A stretch of DNA of 17,776 nt, taken from an uncultured beta proteobacterium. GTDB taxonomy: Bacteria > Pseudomonadota > Gammaproteobacteria > Burkholderiales > Rhodocyclaceae. The first letter of the stretch is position 1. Each line of letters starts with the position of its first letter. Location: positions 1-17,776 of the forward strand of contig CAIZKA010000515.1 in the NCBI GenBank assembly GCA_903933395.1, written 5' to 3'. Under the pieces are notes generated by a model. That model ran no database searches and had not been told where the DNA came from. It saw only the letters and a program-made list of their open reading frames with translations. Positions 1-8,282 of the stretch are shown piece after piece. The position numbers were made by a program, and so were the translations under genes.

Positions 1-53
1 GCCCGCAGGGCGCGGCGCTGGACGGGGCTCAGCGGGGTGGAATTTTCAGTCAT
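1..53 (-). CDS. yhbY: YhbY-family RNA-binding protein, N-terminal fragment
   Basis: Only the first 17 codons lie in the window and the gene runs off the left edge. The ATG is at 53-51, and the readable protein (MTENSTPLSPVQRRALR) has the 'LSP-QRRALRA' opening typical of the CRS1/YhbY domain, a small KH-like RNA-binding protein linked to large ribosomal subunit assembly. It is divergent from rlmE with only 14 bases between the start codons, as in E. coli, where yhbY sits beside rrmJ(rlmE)-ftsH. The identification rests on the short N-terminus plus this conserved synteny. Confidence 0.7.
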   Translation of the reverse strand, partial: MTENSTPLSPVQRRALR

Positions 54-67
54 GACGGGATTGTAAC

Positions 68-718
68 GTGAGCGGCAAGGTCGAGAGCAAACAGAAGGTC
101 AAGAAGAACAAGACCACCAAGGCCTGGATCACCGAGCACGTCAATGACGCCTACGTGCAGCGGGCCCGTGTCGAGGGCTGGCGTTCGCGCGCGGCGTTCA
201 AGCTGACGGAAATCGACGACAAGGACAAACTCCTGAAGCCGGGCATGACGGTAGTCGATCTCGGTTCTGCTCCCGGCAGTTGGTCGCAGGTGGCCGCAAA
301 GCGCGTGGCGCCCGGCGGACGCTTGATCGCGCTCGACCTGCTGCCGATGGAGCCCGTGAATGGCGTCGAGTTCATTCAGGGCGATTTCCACGACGATGCG
401 GTGCTGCAGGCACTGACCGATGCCCTCAAAGGGCGGCAGGTTGACCTTGTTTTGTCGGACATGGCCCCCAATATGTCGGGGATAGGCATGGTGGATCAGG
501 CGCGGGTGATGGTTCTCGCGGAGCTGACCCTGGAGTTTTGCAGCCTGCATTTGAAACCCGGCGGCGACATGCTGGTCAAAGTTTTCCAGGGGGACGGCTT
601 CATGGAGTTGCGCCGGGCCTTGCAGCAGCAGTTCCGTACCATGCAGATGAGAAAGCCGGCAGCATCGCGCAACCGCAGCGCCGAAATCTACCTGCTGGCG
701 CGGGACAGAAAGCCCTGA
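68..718 (+). CDS. rlmE: 23S rRNA (uridine-2552-2'-O)-methyltransferase RlmE (FtsJ/RrmJ)
   Basis: This 216-residue enzyme should transfer a methyl group from S-adenosylmethionine to the 2'-O of U2552 in the A-loop of 23S rRNA, a late step of 50S assembly. The SAM-binding motif VDLGSAPGSW is at about residues 63-72. The catalytic K-D-K-E tetrad is intact as K45 (AAFKLTEI), D131 (LSDMAPN), K171 (LVKVFQG) and E206 (SAEIYLL), each offset by seven from E. coli RrmJ. The start is a GTG at 68 with a modest Shine-Dalgarno CGGGA at 56-60. The basic N-terminus (residues 4-18) probably contacts RNA. It is followed by ftsH in the same direction, as in E. coli. Confidence 0.95.
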   Translation: MSGKVESKQKVKKNKTTKAWITEHVNDAYVQRARVEGWRSRAAFKLTEIDDKDKLLKPGMTVVDLGSAPGSWSQVAAKRVAPGGRLIALDLLPMEPVNGVEFIQGDFHDDAVLQALTDALKGRQVDLVLSDMAPNMSGIGMVDQARVMVLAELTLEFCSLHLKPGGDMLVKVFQGDGFMELRRALQQQFRTMQMRKPAASRNRSAEIYLLARDRKP

Positions 719-735
719 GCGCAGGCCGCCGCGGT

Positions 736-764
736 TTGCAGGGCAGGACGATCGGCACTAGAAT
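736..764 (+). promoter_or_regulatory. Putative sigma-70-type promoter of ftsH
   Basis: TTGCAG (736-741) and TAGAAT (759-764) are separated by exactly 17 bases in the rlmE-ftsH gap. The -10 matches consensus at 5 of 6 positions and the -35 at 4 of 6. Transcription would start near 771, about 37 bases before the ftsH start codon. ftsH may therefore be transcribed on its own as well as with rlmE. I saw no clear heat-shock sigma-32 promoter. Confidence 0.45.
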
Positions 765-807
765 GACCTGATACCCAATCCCGGTCGCGGGAAAGAGAGG
801 CTACACC

Positions 808-2691
<1,884 letters not shown>

Positions 2692-2711
2692 CGACCAGGA
2701 TCAACCGGACA

Positions 2712-2752
2712 CGGGCCGCCGCCGACTTGTCGAACCGGCGGCCCGCTTTCTT
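2712..2752 (+). terminator. Strong hairpin with short T-rich tail between ftsH and folP
   Basis: A perfect 10-bp inverted repeat, CGGGCCGCCG (2712-2721) and CGGCGGCCCG (2736-2745), encloses a 14-base loop and is followed by CTTTCTT (2746-2752). It resembles a Rho-independent terminator with a weak U-tract. It touches the folP ATG at 2753, so the place where a folP Shine-Dalgarno would be expected lies in the stem. It could attenuate folP-glmM expression or end ftsH transcripts. Confidence 0.6.
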
Positions 2753-3583
2753 ATGACCCAGCATTTTCATTGCGGCCGCTATGTTCTGAATGCCGAACGC
2801 CCGCTGATCATGGGCATCGTCAATCTTTCCGACGATTCCTTTTCCGGCGACGGCCTGCACGGGGATATCGAAGCGGCCATCGCACAGGGACGGCGGTTCA
2901 TCGAAGAGGGCGCGCATATCCTCGATCTCGGTGCCGAGTCGTCGCGGCCGGGGTCGGCACCGGTGCCGGTCCAGCAGGAAATCGATCGCTTGCTGCCGGT
3001 GGTCGAGGCCCTGCGCGATTGCGGTATGCCGCTGTCGATCGATACCGTCAAGCCGGAAGTCATGCGCGTGGCACTCAATGCGGGTGCCGACATGATCAAC
3101 GACATCAACGCGCTGCGGGCACCGGGCGCGATGGAGGTTGTCGCCGCGAGCAAGGCCGGAATCTGCCTGATGCACATGCAGGGCGACCCGGTCACCATGC
3201 AGGATGCTCCCCACTATGCCGATATCGTGACCGAGGTGGCCGAGTTTCTCGCCGAGCGCGTGGCAGCGGCCGAAGCGGCCGGCATCGCCTTGAACCGGAT
3301 TGCGGTCGATCCGGGTTTCGGCTTCGGCAAGACGCTGGAGCACAACATTACGCTGCTGCGCCGCCTCGGCGAACTGCTGGTGCCGGGCATGCCGCTGCTG
3401 GTGGGGATGTCGCGCAAGTCGATGCTGGGCCTGCTCACCGGGCGCGCGGCCGCGGACCGGATCCATGCCGGCGTCGCGGCACATGTGCTGGCGGTCGAGC
3501 GCGGCGCGCGCATCGTACGGGTGCATGATGTCGCTGCAACGCGCGATGCGCTGGCGGTTCTGGAAGCTGTGGAGGATTACTGA
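2753..3583 (+). CDS. folP: Dihydropteroate synthase FolP
   Basis: This enzyme condenses 6-hydroxymethyl-7,8-dihydropterin diphosphate with p-aminobenzoate to dihydropteroate in folate synthesis and is the sulfonamide target. The 276-residue length and TIM-barrel motifs fit: loop 1 MGIVNLSDDSFSGDG (20-34), loop 2 GAESSRPGS (60-68), SIDTVK (95-100), INDINAL (115-121), DPGFGFGKTLEHN (186-198), GMSRKS (218-223) and RVHD (256-259). Residues N24, D97, N116, D186, K222, R256 and H258 match the E. coli active-site set. Loop 1 has SDD for the usual TPD, and loop 2 has Ser64 for the usual Thr. No Shine-Dalgarno is visible because a hairpin fills that position. The stop codon abuts the glmM ATG, so the two genes are coupled. 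Confidence 0.95.
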   Translation: MTQHFHCGRYVLNAERPLIMGIVNLSDDSFSGDGLHGDIEAAIAQGRRFIEEGAHILDLGAESSRPGSAPVPVQQEIDRLLPVVEALRDCGMPLSIDTVKPEVMRVALNAGADMINDINALRAPGAMEVVAASKAGICLMHMQGDPVTMQDAPHYADIVTEVAEFLAERVAAAEAAGIALNRIAVDPGFGFGKTLEHNITLLRRLGELLVPGMPLLVGMSRKSMLGLLTGRAAADRIHAGVAAHVLAVERGARIVRVHDVAATRDALAVLEAVEDY

Positions 3584-4939
3584 ATGGGACGCAAATATTT
3601 CGGCACGGACGGAGTCCGCGGCCGCGTCGGGCAGATGCCCATCACGCCGGACTTCATCATGCGCCTGGGCTTTGCCGCCGGCGCCGCACTGGTGGCACGC
3701 GAGGGCCTGCGCGCCGGCGAGCGGCCGGCCGTGCTGATCGGCAAGGACACGCGCATCTCCGGTTACATGCTGGAAGCCGCGCTCGAAGCGGGTTTCTCCG
3801 CGGCCGGGGTCGACGTCATGCTCTGCGGGCCGATGCCGACCCCGGCCGTGGCCTACCTCACGCGCGCGCTGCGGCTGCAGGCGGGCGTGGTGATCTCGGC
3901 CTCGCACAATCCCTTCGACGACAACGGCATCAAGTTCTTTTCGGCGCAGGGCACCAAGCTGCCCGACATCGTGGAACTCGACATCGAGGCGCGGCTGGAG
4001 CAGCCGATGGCCTGCATGGAGTCGGCGAAACTCGGCAAGGCGCGCCGCGTCGATGACGCCGCCGGGCGCTACATCGAATTCTGCAAGAGCACCTTCCCCA
4101 ACGACCTCGACCTGCGCGGCCTCAAGATCGTGGTGGACAGCGCCCACGGCGCGGCCTATCACGTTGCCCCCAACGTATTCCATGAACTCGGCGCCGAGAT
4201 AGTCGGCGTCGGCGGCACGCCGAACGGCCTGAACATCAACAAGGACGTGGGGGCTACGGCGCCGGCGACACTGCGGCGCACCGTGCTCGAGACCGGTGCC
4301 GACTGCGGCATTGCGCTTGACGGCGATGGCGACCGGCTGGTCATGGTCGACGCGGCGGGAACGCTCTACGACGGTGACCAGCTGCTTTACGTGATCGCCC
4401 GCCATCGCGCGCAAAACCAGCCTGTGTCGGGCGTGGCCGGTACGCTGATGAGCAACCTCGGCTTCGAGCACGCCATGGCTCGCCTGGGCATCGCTGTCGG
4501 CCGCGCCAAAGTGGGCGACCGCTACGTGCTGGAAATGATGAAAGAGAAAGGCTGGCTGCTGGGCGGCGAAAATTCCGGGCACATCATCTGCCTCGATCGC
4601 CATACCACCGGCGACGGCATCATCGCCGCGCTGCAGGTGCTCGCCGCCTTGCGTGCCACCGGCGAGACACTGGCCGAGGCCTGTGCCGACCTGACGCTGT
4701 ATCCGCAGAAACTGATCAACGTCAGGATGCCGGCCGGGTTCGACTGGGCCGCCGACGAGGGAATCCGCACGGCAGTGAAGGCGGCCGAGGCGACGCTGGA
4801 CGGTGGTGGCCGTGTGCTGCTGCGTCCTTCCGGTACCGAGCCCCTGCTGCGGGTGATGGTCGAAGGGCGCGATGCGTCGGTCGTACTGGCGCAAGCAGAA
4901 GCCATTGTCGGAGCGGTGCGCCGGGCCTTCGGCGAATAA
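3584..4939 (+). CDS. glmM: Phosphoglucosamine mutase GlmM
   Basis: GlmM converts glucosamine-6-phosphate to glucosamine-1-phosphate, the precursor of UDP-GlcNAc for peptidoglycan and lipopolysaccharide. The 451-residue protein starts with the hallmark RKYFGTDGVRG (3-13). The phosphoserine loop is VISASHNPFDDNGIKFF (103-119) with S107 phosphorylated. The metal site is LDGDGDRL, the sugar-binding loop is GGENSGHI, and the C-terminal phosphate site is RPSGTEPLLRVMVEG. The ATG follows the folP stop codon directly, with GGAGG near 3571 inside the end of folP as ribosome-binding site. The folP-glmM pair is conserved in proteobacteria. It converges on sixA with a 28-base gap. Confidence 0.97.
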   Translation: MGRKYFGTDGVRGRVGQMPITPDFIMRLGFAAGAALVAREGLRAGERPAVLIGKDTRISGYMLEAALEAGFSAAGVDVMLCGPMPTPAVAYLTRALRLQAGVVISASHNPFDDNGIKFFSAQGTKLPDIVELDIEARLEQPMACMESAKLGKARRVDDAAGRYIEFCKSTFPNDLDLRGLKIVVDSAHGAAYHVAPNVFHELGAEIVGVGGTPNGLNINKDVGATAPATLRRTVLETGADCGIALDGDGDRLVMVDAAGTLYDGDQLLYVIARHRAQNQPVSGVAGTLMSNLGFEHAMARLGIAVGRAKVGDRYVLEMMKEKGWLLGGENSGHIICLDRHTTGDGIIAALQVLAALRATGETLAEACADLTLYPQKLINVRMPAGFDWAADEGIRTAVKAAEATLDGGGRVLLRPSGTEPLLRVMVEGRDASVVLAQAEAIVGAVRRAFGE

Positions 4940-4967
4940 GCCGGAAACTGCCTGCGGCAAGCGCGCG

Positions 4968-5420
4968 TCAGGGGTTATGCACCGCGCGCAGGATCGTCTG
5001 CGTCTCGTCCTGGCGCACGCGATTCGTAAACCACCAGATTCCCGCCTTCTTGATGCTCCAGTCGGCTTCGGTGCCGGACAGCAGCAGCGAGGCCAGCCGC
5101 CCCAGCGCAGGCTGATGGCTGACCAGGATGACGGTGCCGGGGTGATCCGGCCAGTCCGCGGCACCGAGCAGGTCGGCAACGCTGGCGCCGATGCCGAGCT
5201 GGGACTTGACCTTGACCGGCAGACGGAGTGTTTCCGCAGTCTGCAGCGCCCGTTTGGCCGGACTCGACAGCACCGCGACTTTTCTTAAAGGCTGGCGGCG
5301 CAACCATTCGGCCATCTGCTCGGCCTGGTGCATTCCACGGGTCGTAAGTTCCCGATCGGCATCGGCGATCGGACCGGCCGCATCCTTTGCGTCGGCATGG
5401 CGCCACAGTATCAGATCCAC
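4968..5420 (-). CDS. sixA: SixA-type phosphohistidine phosphatase
   Basis: This 150-residue histidine phosphatase opens with LILWRHADA, where R7 and H8 form the catalytic RH of the RHG motif. SSPAKRALQTAE (52-63) and VSHQPALG (H102, second catalytic His) complete the SixA signature. SixA removes phosphate from histidine in phosphotransfer proteins; in E. coli its known target is the nitrogen-PTS protein NPr. The start is a GTG at 5420-5418, because the nearby ATG is out of frame. No Shine-Dalgarno is evident and the leader would be about 20 bases. A PhoB-like box and -10 lie just upstream, suggesting phosphate-responsive transcription, which I infer only from sequence. Confidence 0.85.
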   Translation of the reverse strand: MDLILWRHADAKDAAGPIADADRELTTRGMHQAEQMAEWLRRQPLRKVAVLSSPAKRALQTAETLRLPVKVKSQLGIGASVADLLGAADWPDHPGTVILVSHQPALGRLASLLLSGTEADWSIKKAGIWWFTNRVRQDETQTILRAVHNP

Positions 5421-5447
5421 ATTGTTGTCCGCTTGAGTGAGCCCGGC

Positions 5448-5481
5448 AGCTTATGCCGCGTCTGTGACAATGGCATTACGG
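5448..5481 (-). promoter_or_regulatory. Putative PhoB-activated promoter of sixA
   Basis: Reading the minus strand, half-sites CCGTAAT (5481-5475) and TTGTCAC (5470-5464) lie 11 bp apart. After exactly 10 bases comes TAAGCT (5453-5448), a weak -10 that keeps the key T-A----T positions. Each half-site differs from CTGTAAT or CTGTCAC by one base. Transcription would start near 5441. This is the weakest -10 of the five Pho-type promoters in the window, but the spacing is identical. Confidence 0.45.
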
Positions 5482-5492
5482 CGCGGCGGCGC

Positions 5493-5914
5493 CTATGCCT
5501 CCAGCGAGTGAAGTGCCGCCACGAGAGTCGGCGCCGGCGATACGGCGCCCGGAGGCGGGTCACCGTCATGCAATGCCACGCCGACCTGATCTCGGCGTCG
5601 CTCGACAGGCAGCGCACTGCCCGCGGTATGCCTGGCGGTCGCACATCCCGGCAGCGACTCCAGGTTGCGGCCCGGCATCAGAAGGATGAAACCGTCGCTA
5701 CCTGCATGGCCAAAGAGAGCGGCGCTAGCGGCGTCTGCTTCGCCCCGGTCTGCGGCATCGTCCTCGCGTCGCAGGCGAAATGATGTCCCTGGCGGACGTC
5801 GAGGATCGGTTGGTACACGACGTGCAGCCCGCGTTCGTCCATCAGGCGCCTCAGCTCGCGGCTGCGGGGGCTGGCGTCGGCGGCGATAACGTCGCCTTGA
5901 CTATGAATGTTCAT
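5493..5914 (-). pseudogene. Decayed EAL-GGDEF (cyclic-di-GMP) gene remnant
   Basis: The ATG at 5914 begins an open frame whose first ~37 residues look like the start of an EAL phosphodiesterase: RELRRLMDERGLHVVYQPILDVRQG (split at residues 18-42 of the frame) matches the 'L..L...R.L...YQPI.D...G' opening of that domain. The similarity then ends. A different minus-strand frame, from about 5720 to 5493, reads FGHAGSDGFILLMPGRNLES and then 'VGVALHDGD', resembling the middle and end of a GGDEF domain with a degenerate GSDGF in place of GGDEF. Most of the EAL domain, any linker and half of the GGDEF domain are missing, and the pieces are out of frame. The order EAL then GGDEF fits EAL-CBS-GGDEF proteins. 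It looks like an internally deleted, frameshifted gene. A 78-residue peptide could still be made. Confidence 0.6.
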
Positions 5915-5967
5915 GGTTTGCTTGCCTTTTAATGGTTGCCGCAGATAAGGCCGGTAAAGCCGGGGTT

Positions 5968-6090
5968 CTAGCCTCTATACGGGCGGCCGGGCCGGCTCCA
6001 GCGCGAACGAAGCAGTGCCAGGAGTTCGATGGCTCCCCACAGCAGGGTGCTGCCGAGGGCGAGTGCGGGATGGCTTATCAGGCGGTGCAT
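5968..6090 (-). CDS. Possible 40-residue single-span membrane peptide
   Basis: The frame MHRLISHPAL... ends at TAG 5970-5968. Residues 9-27 (ALALGSTLLWGAIELLALL) form one hydrophobic segment followed by a basic tail (RSRWSRPGRPYRG), consistent with an inner-membrane peptide with its C-terminus inside. No good Shine-Dalgarno precedes the ATG at 6090. The frame is open upstream to the TGA that ends the next tiny ORF (6138-6136), giving 15 more codons (ending NPEWPAFP before the Met). It is therefore either a separate gene or the second half of a protein split by that TGA. I do not recognise a family. Confidence 0.35.
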   Translation of the reverse strand: MHRLISHPALALGSTLLWGAIELLALLRSRWSRPGRPYRG

Positions 6091-6135
6091 CGGGAATGCC
6101 GGCCATTCAGGATTTGGAAGCAGGTCATGTCGTGT

Positions 6136-6225
6136 TCAGAAATCGTCAAGCAACCAGATCACCACCCATGGATCGTCAAACAGGCGGTCGATGTCGCTGA
6201 AGATTCGGTCGATCAGGGCTTTCAT
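6136..6225 (-). CDS. Possible 29-residue peptide, first ORF of a Pho-type transcript
   Basis: The ATG at 6225 follows a good ribosome-binding site (GAAGGGAA about 6-8 bases upstream) and encodes an acidic amphipathic peptide, MKALIDRIFSDIDRLFDDP followed by WVVIWLLDDF, ending at TGA 6138-6136. It is the first reading frame downstream of a predicted PhoB-type promoter. The same frame continues after the TGA for 55 codons into the hydrophobic peptide, so this may be the N-terminal half of an 85-residue protein interrupted by a stop. No known family is recognised. The 459 bases between the EAL remnant and the M14 gene hold only these two ORFs and the promoter. Confidence 0.4.
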   Translation of the reverse strand: MKALIDRIFSDIDRLFDDPWVVIWLLDDF

Positions 6226-6260
6226 GACGCGTTCCCTTCGTGGTTGTGGCGGCAGCTTGC

Positions 6261-6305
6261 AAGATAGGCGTGGTGTGTTGCAGGCAGGTTTCAGTTGGAT
6301 GACAA
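6261..6305 (-). promoter_or_regulatory. Putative PhoB-activated promoter of the tiny ORFs
   Basis: On the minus strand three half-sites lie at exact 11-bp spacing: TTGTCAT (6305-6299), CTGAAAC (6294-6288) and CTGCAAC (6283-6277). Ten bases later is the -10 candidate TATCTT (6266-6261). Each half-site differs from CTGTCAT or CTGTAAC by one base. The predicted transcript start near 6254 gives a leader of about 29 bases with a Shine-Dalgarno before the ATG at 6225. The transcript could continue into the EAL-GGDEF remnant. Confidence 0.55.
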
Positions 6306-6373
6306 ATGGCGCAAAGCCCGCAAATAGGTGCGGACAGGGGATATTCCGCGATGCCTTGCGTTATCCTCCGGCC

Positions 6374-7399
6374 ATGACGGACAAGGGCATTCACGAACTC
6401 GATGAGTTGGAGCAGATTGCCGCGGCCGGCGGTACCGGTATGGAGACGCGAAGCCTTTGCGAAATTGCTTGCGGCGAACGAAGCCTGCCGCTGCGTGTCA
6501 TCAGCCTCGGCAATCCCGACCCCGCCGTGCCGGCCATCGGCATTTTCGGCGGCGTGCATGGATTGGAAAGAATCGGCGCCCAGGTGGTCATCGCCTTCCT
6601 GCACAGCATCGTCAGCCGGCTGCGCTGGGATACCACCCTGCACCGTCAACTGGAACGGTTGCGCCTGGTCTTCGTCCCGGTGGTCAATCCCGGCGGGATG
6701 TGGCGGCGCACGCGCGCCAATCCGAACGGCGTCGACCTGATGCGCAACGCCCCGCTGGATGCGGTGGAAAAGCCGCCGTTCCTCATCGGCGGCCACCGCT
6801 TCGGGCCACACCTGCCCTGGTATCGGGGACCCGTTGCAGGGCCCCTCGAGGCCGAGAGCGCCGCCGTATGCAGGCTGGTTGAGGAGGAATTGCTCAGTCA
6901 TCGATTCAGCCTGGCGGTCGATTGTCATTCCGGCTTCGGCGTCAATGACCGGATCTGGTTTCCCTACGCGCATACCGCGGAACCGATCCCCCACCTGGCG
7001 GAAATGCATGCACTGCTGGAGATTCTCGACCAGACCCACAGTCACCATCGCTACGTGTTCGAACCGCAGAGCCGCCAGTATCTGGCGCACGGCGACCTGT
7101 GGGACTACCTGTACTTGCGCTCGCTGGAGCGCGAGGGTTGCATGTTCCTGCCGCTGACCCTGGAAATGGGTTCCTGGCTGTGGGTCAAGAAGAACCCGCG
7201 GCAGTTGTTTTCGCGGCACGGCATTTTCAATCCCTTGATCGAACACCGCCGGCAGCGGGTGTTGCGCCGCCATCTGGCCTGGCTTGATTTCATGACCCGC
7301 GCGGCCGGCGGGCATGCGTTGTGGCTGCCGGCGGGCGAGGCGCGCGAGCAGCACCGGCGCCGCGCCATGCAGCGCTGGTACGGCGGCGGTCAGGAATGA
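6374..7399 (+). CDS. M14-family zinc metallocarboxypeptidase-like protein
   Basis: The 341-residue protein has the M14 carboxypeptidase / AspA-SGDS zinc fold. Zinc ligands are H62 and E65 in GGVHGLE and H185 in VDCHSGFG. The substrate-binding stretch is NPNGVDLMRN (117-126) after VPVVNPGG (102-108). The probable catalytic Glu is E264 in LTLEMGSW. No signal peptide is seen, so it is probably cytoplasmic. The substrate cannot be named; peptides, cell-wall fragments or N-acylated amino acids are possible. The frame is open further upstream, but the ATG at 6374 is chosen because homologous sequence begins there and the upstream stretch overlaps the divergent promoter and tiny ORFs. Its stop overlaps the next start by ATGA (7396-7399). 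Confidence 0.8.
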   Translation: MTDKGIHELDELEQIAAAGGTGMETRSLCEIACGERSLPLRVISLGNPDPAVPAIGIFGGVHGLERIGAQVVIAFLHSIVSRLRWDTTLHRQLERLRLVFVPVVNPGGMWRRTRANPNGVDLMRNAPLDAVEKPPFLIGGHRFGPHLPWYRGPVAGPLEAESAAVCRLVEEELLSHRFSLAVDCHSGFGVNDRIWFPYAHTAEPIPHLAEMHALLEILDQTHSHHRYVFEPQSRQYLAHGDLWDYLYLRSLEREGCMFLPLTLEMGSWLWVKKNPRQLFSRHGIFNPLIEHRRQRVLRRHLAWLDFMTRAAGGHALWLPAGEAREQHRRRAMQRWYGGGQE

Positions 7400-8229
7400 A
7401 TGCTGCGGTGACGGAGTGGATCCTGCTGCGCGGTCTGAGCCGCGAAGCCCGCCACTGGGGCCGCTTCCCGCAGCACTTGGGTGAGGCGCTGGGTGCGGCA
7501 TCGGGTGCGGTACGGGTCACCTGTCTCGACCTGCCCGGCAACGGGCAACTGAACGACTTGGCCAGTCTGCGCAGCGTTGAAGCCATGGCGGACTGGTGCC
7601 ATGCCGAACTTGCGCGCCGCGGCAGCACATTTCCCTGCAGCGTGGTGGCGATGTCGCTCGGCGCCATGGTGGCAGTCGCTTGGGCACAGCGCCATCCGGG
7701 CGATCTCGCGGCGGCGGTGTTGATCAACACCAGCCTGCGGCCCTTCAGCCCGTTCTACCGGCGCATGCGCCCGGCGAATTACCTGCCCCTGACGCGTTTA
7801 TTCGGTCTCCCGGCAAGCGGACGCGAGATCGAGACGGCGATTCTGCAGATGACGACGCGCCGCGTGGCCGACCCTGACGCGGTGATCACGCAATGGCTGC
7901 AGTGGCGGCGCGAGAATCCCGTGTCGCGGCGCAACGCTCTGCGCCAGTTGCTGGTTGCCGCGCGCTACCGGGCGCCGCAGCGGCGGCCGCTTGACCGGAT
8001 CCTGCTGCTGGCCGGAGGCGCCGACCGGCTGGTGGATCCGCGCTGTTCCGGCGAACTGGCGCGGGCCTGGGATCTGCCCTTGCACATTCATCCCGAAGGC
8101 GGACACGACCTGCCGCTCGACGACGAGGCCTGGGTCCTGCAACGCATTCTGGCCTGGCTCGATCCCGATGGCATGGACGACCCTGGCAGTTGTGCAAATC
8201 TGTGTAACGGAAGCGCAACGAAACCGTAA
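7396..8229 (+). CDS. Alpha/beta-fold hydrolase
   Basis: This 277-residue protein has an alpha/beta hydrolase layout: an early LRGLSREARHWG loop, CLDLPGNG (43-50), the nucleophile elbow VVAMSLGAM (S87), the acid in GGADRLVDP (D210) and the catalytic His in EGGHDLPLDD (H237). The elbow is A-M-S-L-G, lacking the first Gly of G-x-S-x-G, a tolerated variant. The start is the ATG at 7396, overlapping the M14 stop by four bases (ATGA). The two proteins are thus translationally coupled and probably act on the same substrate class. The substrate is unknown. The last codons overlap the Pho-type half-sites of the downstream lipoprotein promoter. Confidence 0.8.
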   Translation: MNAAVTEWILLRGLSREARHWGRFPQHLGEALGAASGAVRVTCLDLPGNGQLNDLASLRSVEAMADWCHAELARRGSTFPCSVVAMSLGAMVAVAWAQRHPGDLAAAVLINTSLRPFSPFYRRMRPANYLPLTRLFGLPASGREIETAILQMTTRRVADPDAVITQWLQWRRENPVSRRNALRQLLVAARYRAPQRRPLDRILLLAGGADRLVDPRCSGELARAWDLPLHIHPEGGHDLPLDDEAWVLQRILAWLDPDGMDDPGSCANLCNGSATKP

Positions 8230-8246
8230 CAGGTGACCAAGATAAT
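8202..8246 (+). promoter_or_regulatory. Putative PhoB-activated promoter of the small lipoprotein gene
   Basis: Three half-sites at exact 11-bp spacing are GTGTAAC (8202-8208), GCGCAAC (8213-8219) and CCGTAAC (8224-8230). Ten bases later is GATAAT (8241-8246), a 5-of-6 match to the -10 consensus. The transcript would begin near 8253, followed by GGAG at 8275-8278 region and the ATG at 8283. The box overlaps the 3' end of the hydrolase gene. The geometry equals that at pstS and the lipid operon. Confidence 0.6.
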
Positions 8247-8282
8247 GCAGCGGATTCCCATCCCTGACTATTGGAGTTCGCC

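Noticed and set aside
61..67. TTGTAAC just before rlmE as a Pho half-site
   Set aside because: No partner half-site lies 11 bp away on either side and there is no correctly spaced -10.
6029..6373. A longer N-terminus for the M14 protein
   Set aside because: The extra 115 codons overlap the divergent tiny ORFs and promoter, show no conservation pattern and are not needed for the domain.
6176..7501. A 441-codon minus-strand frame opposite the M14 gene
   Set aside because: It is antisense to a gene with intact zinc-site motifs. Only its last codons coincide with the tiny ORF that has its own ribosome-binding site at 6225.
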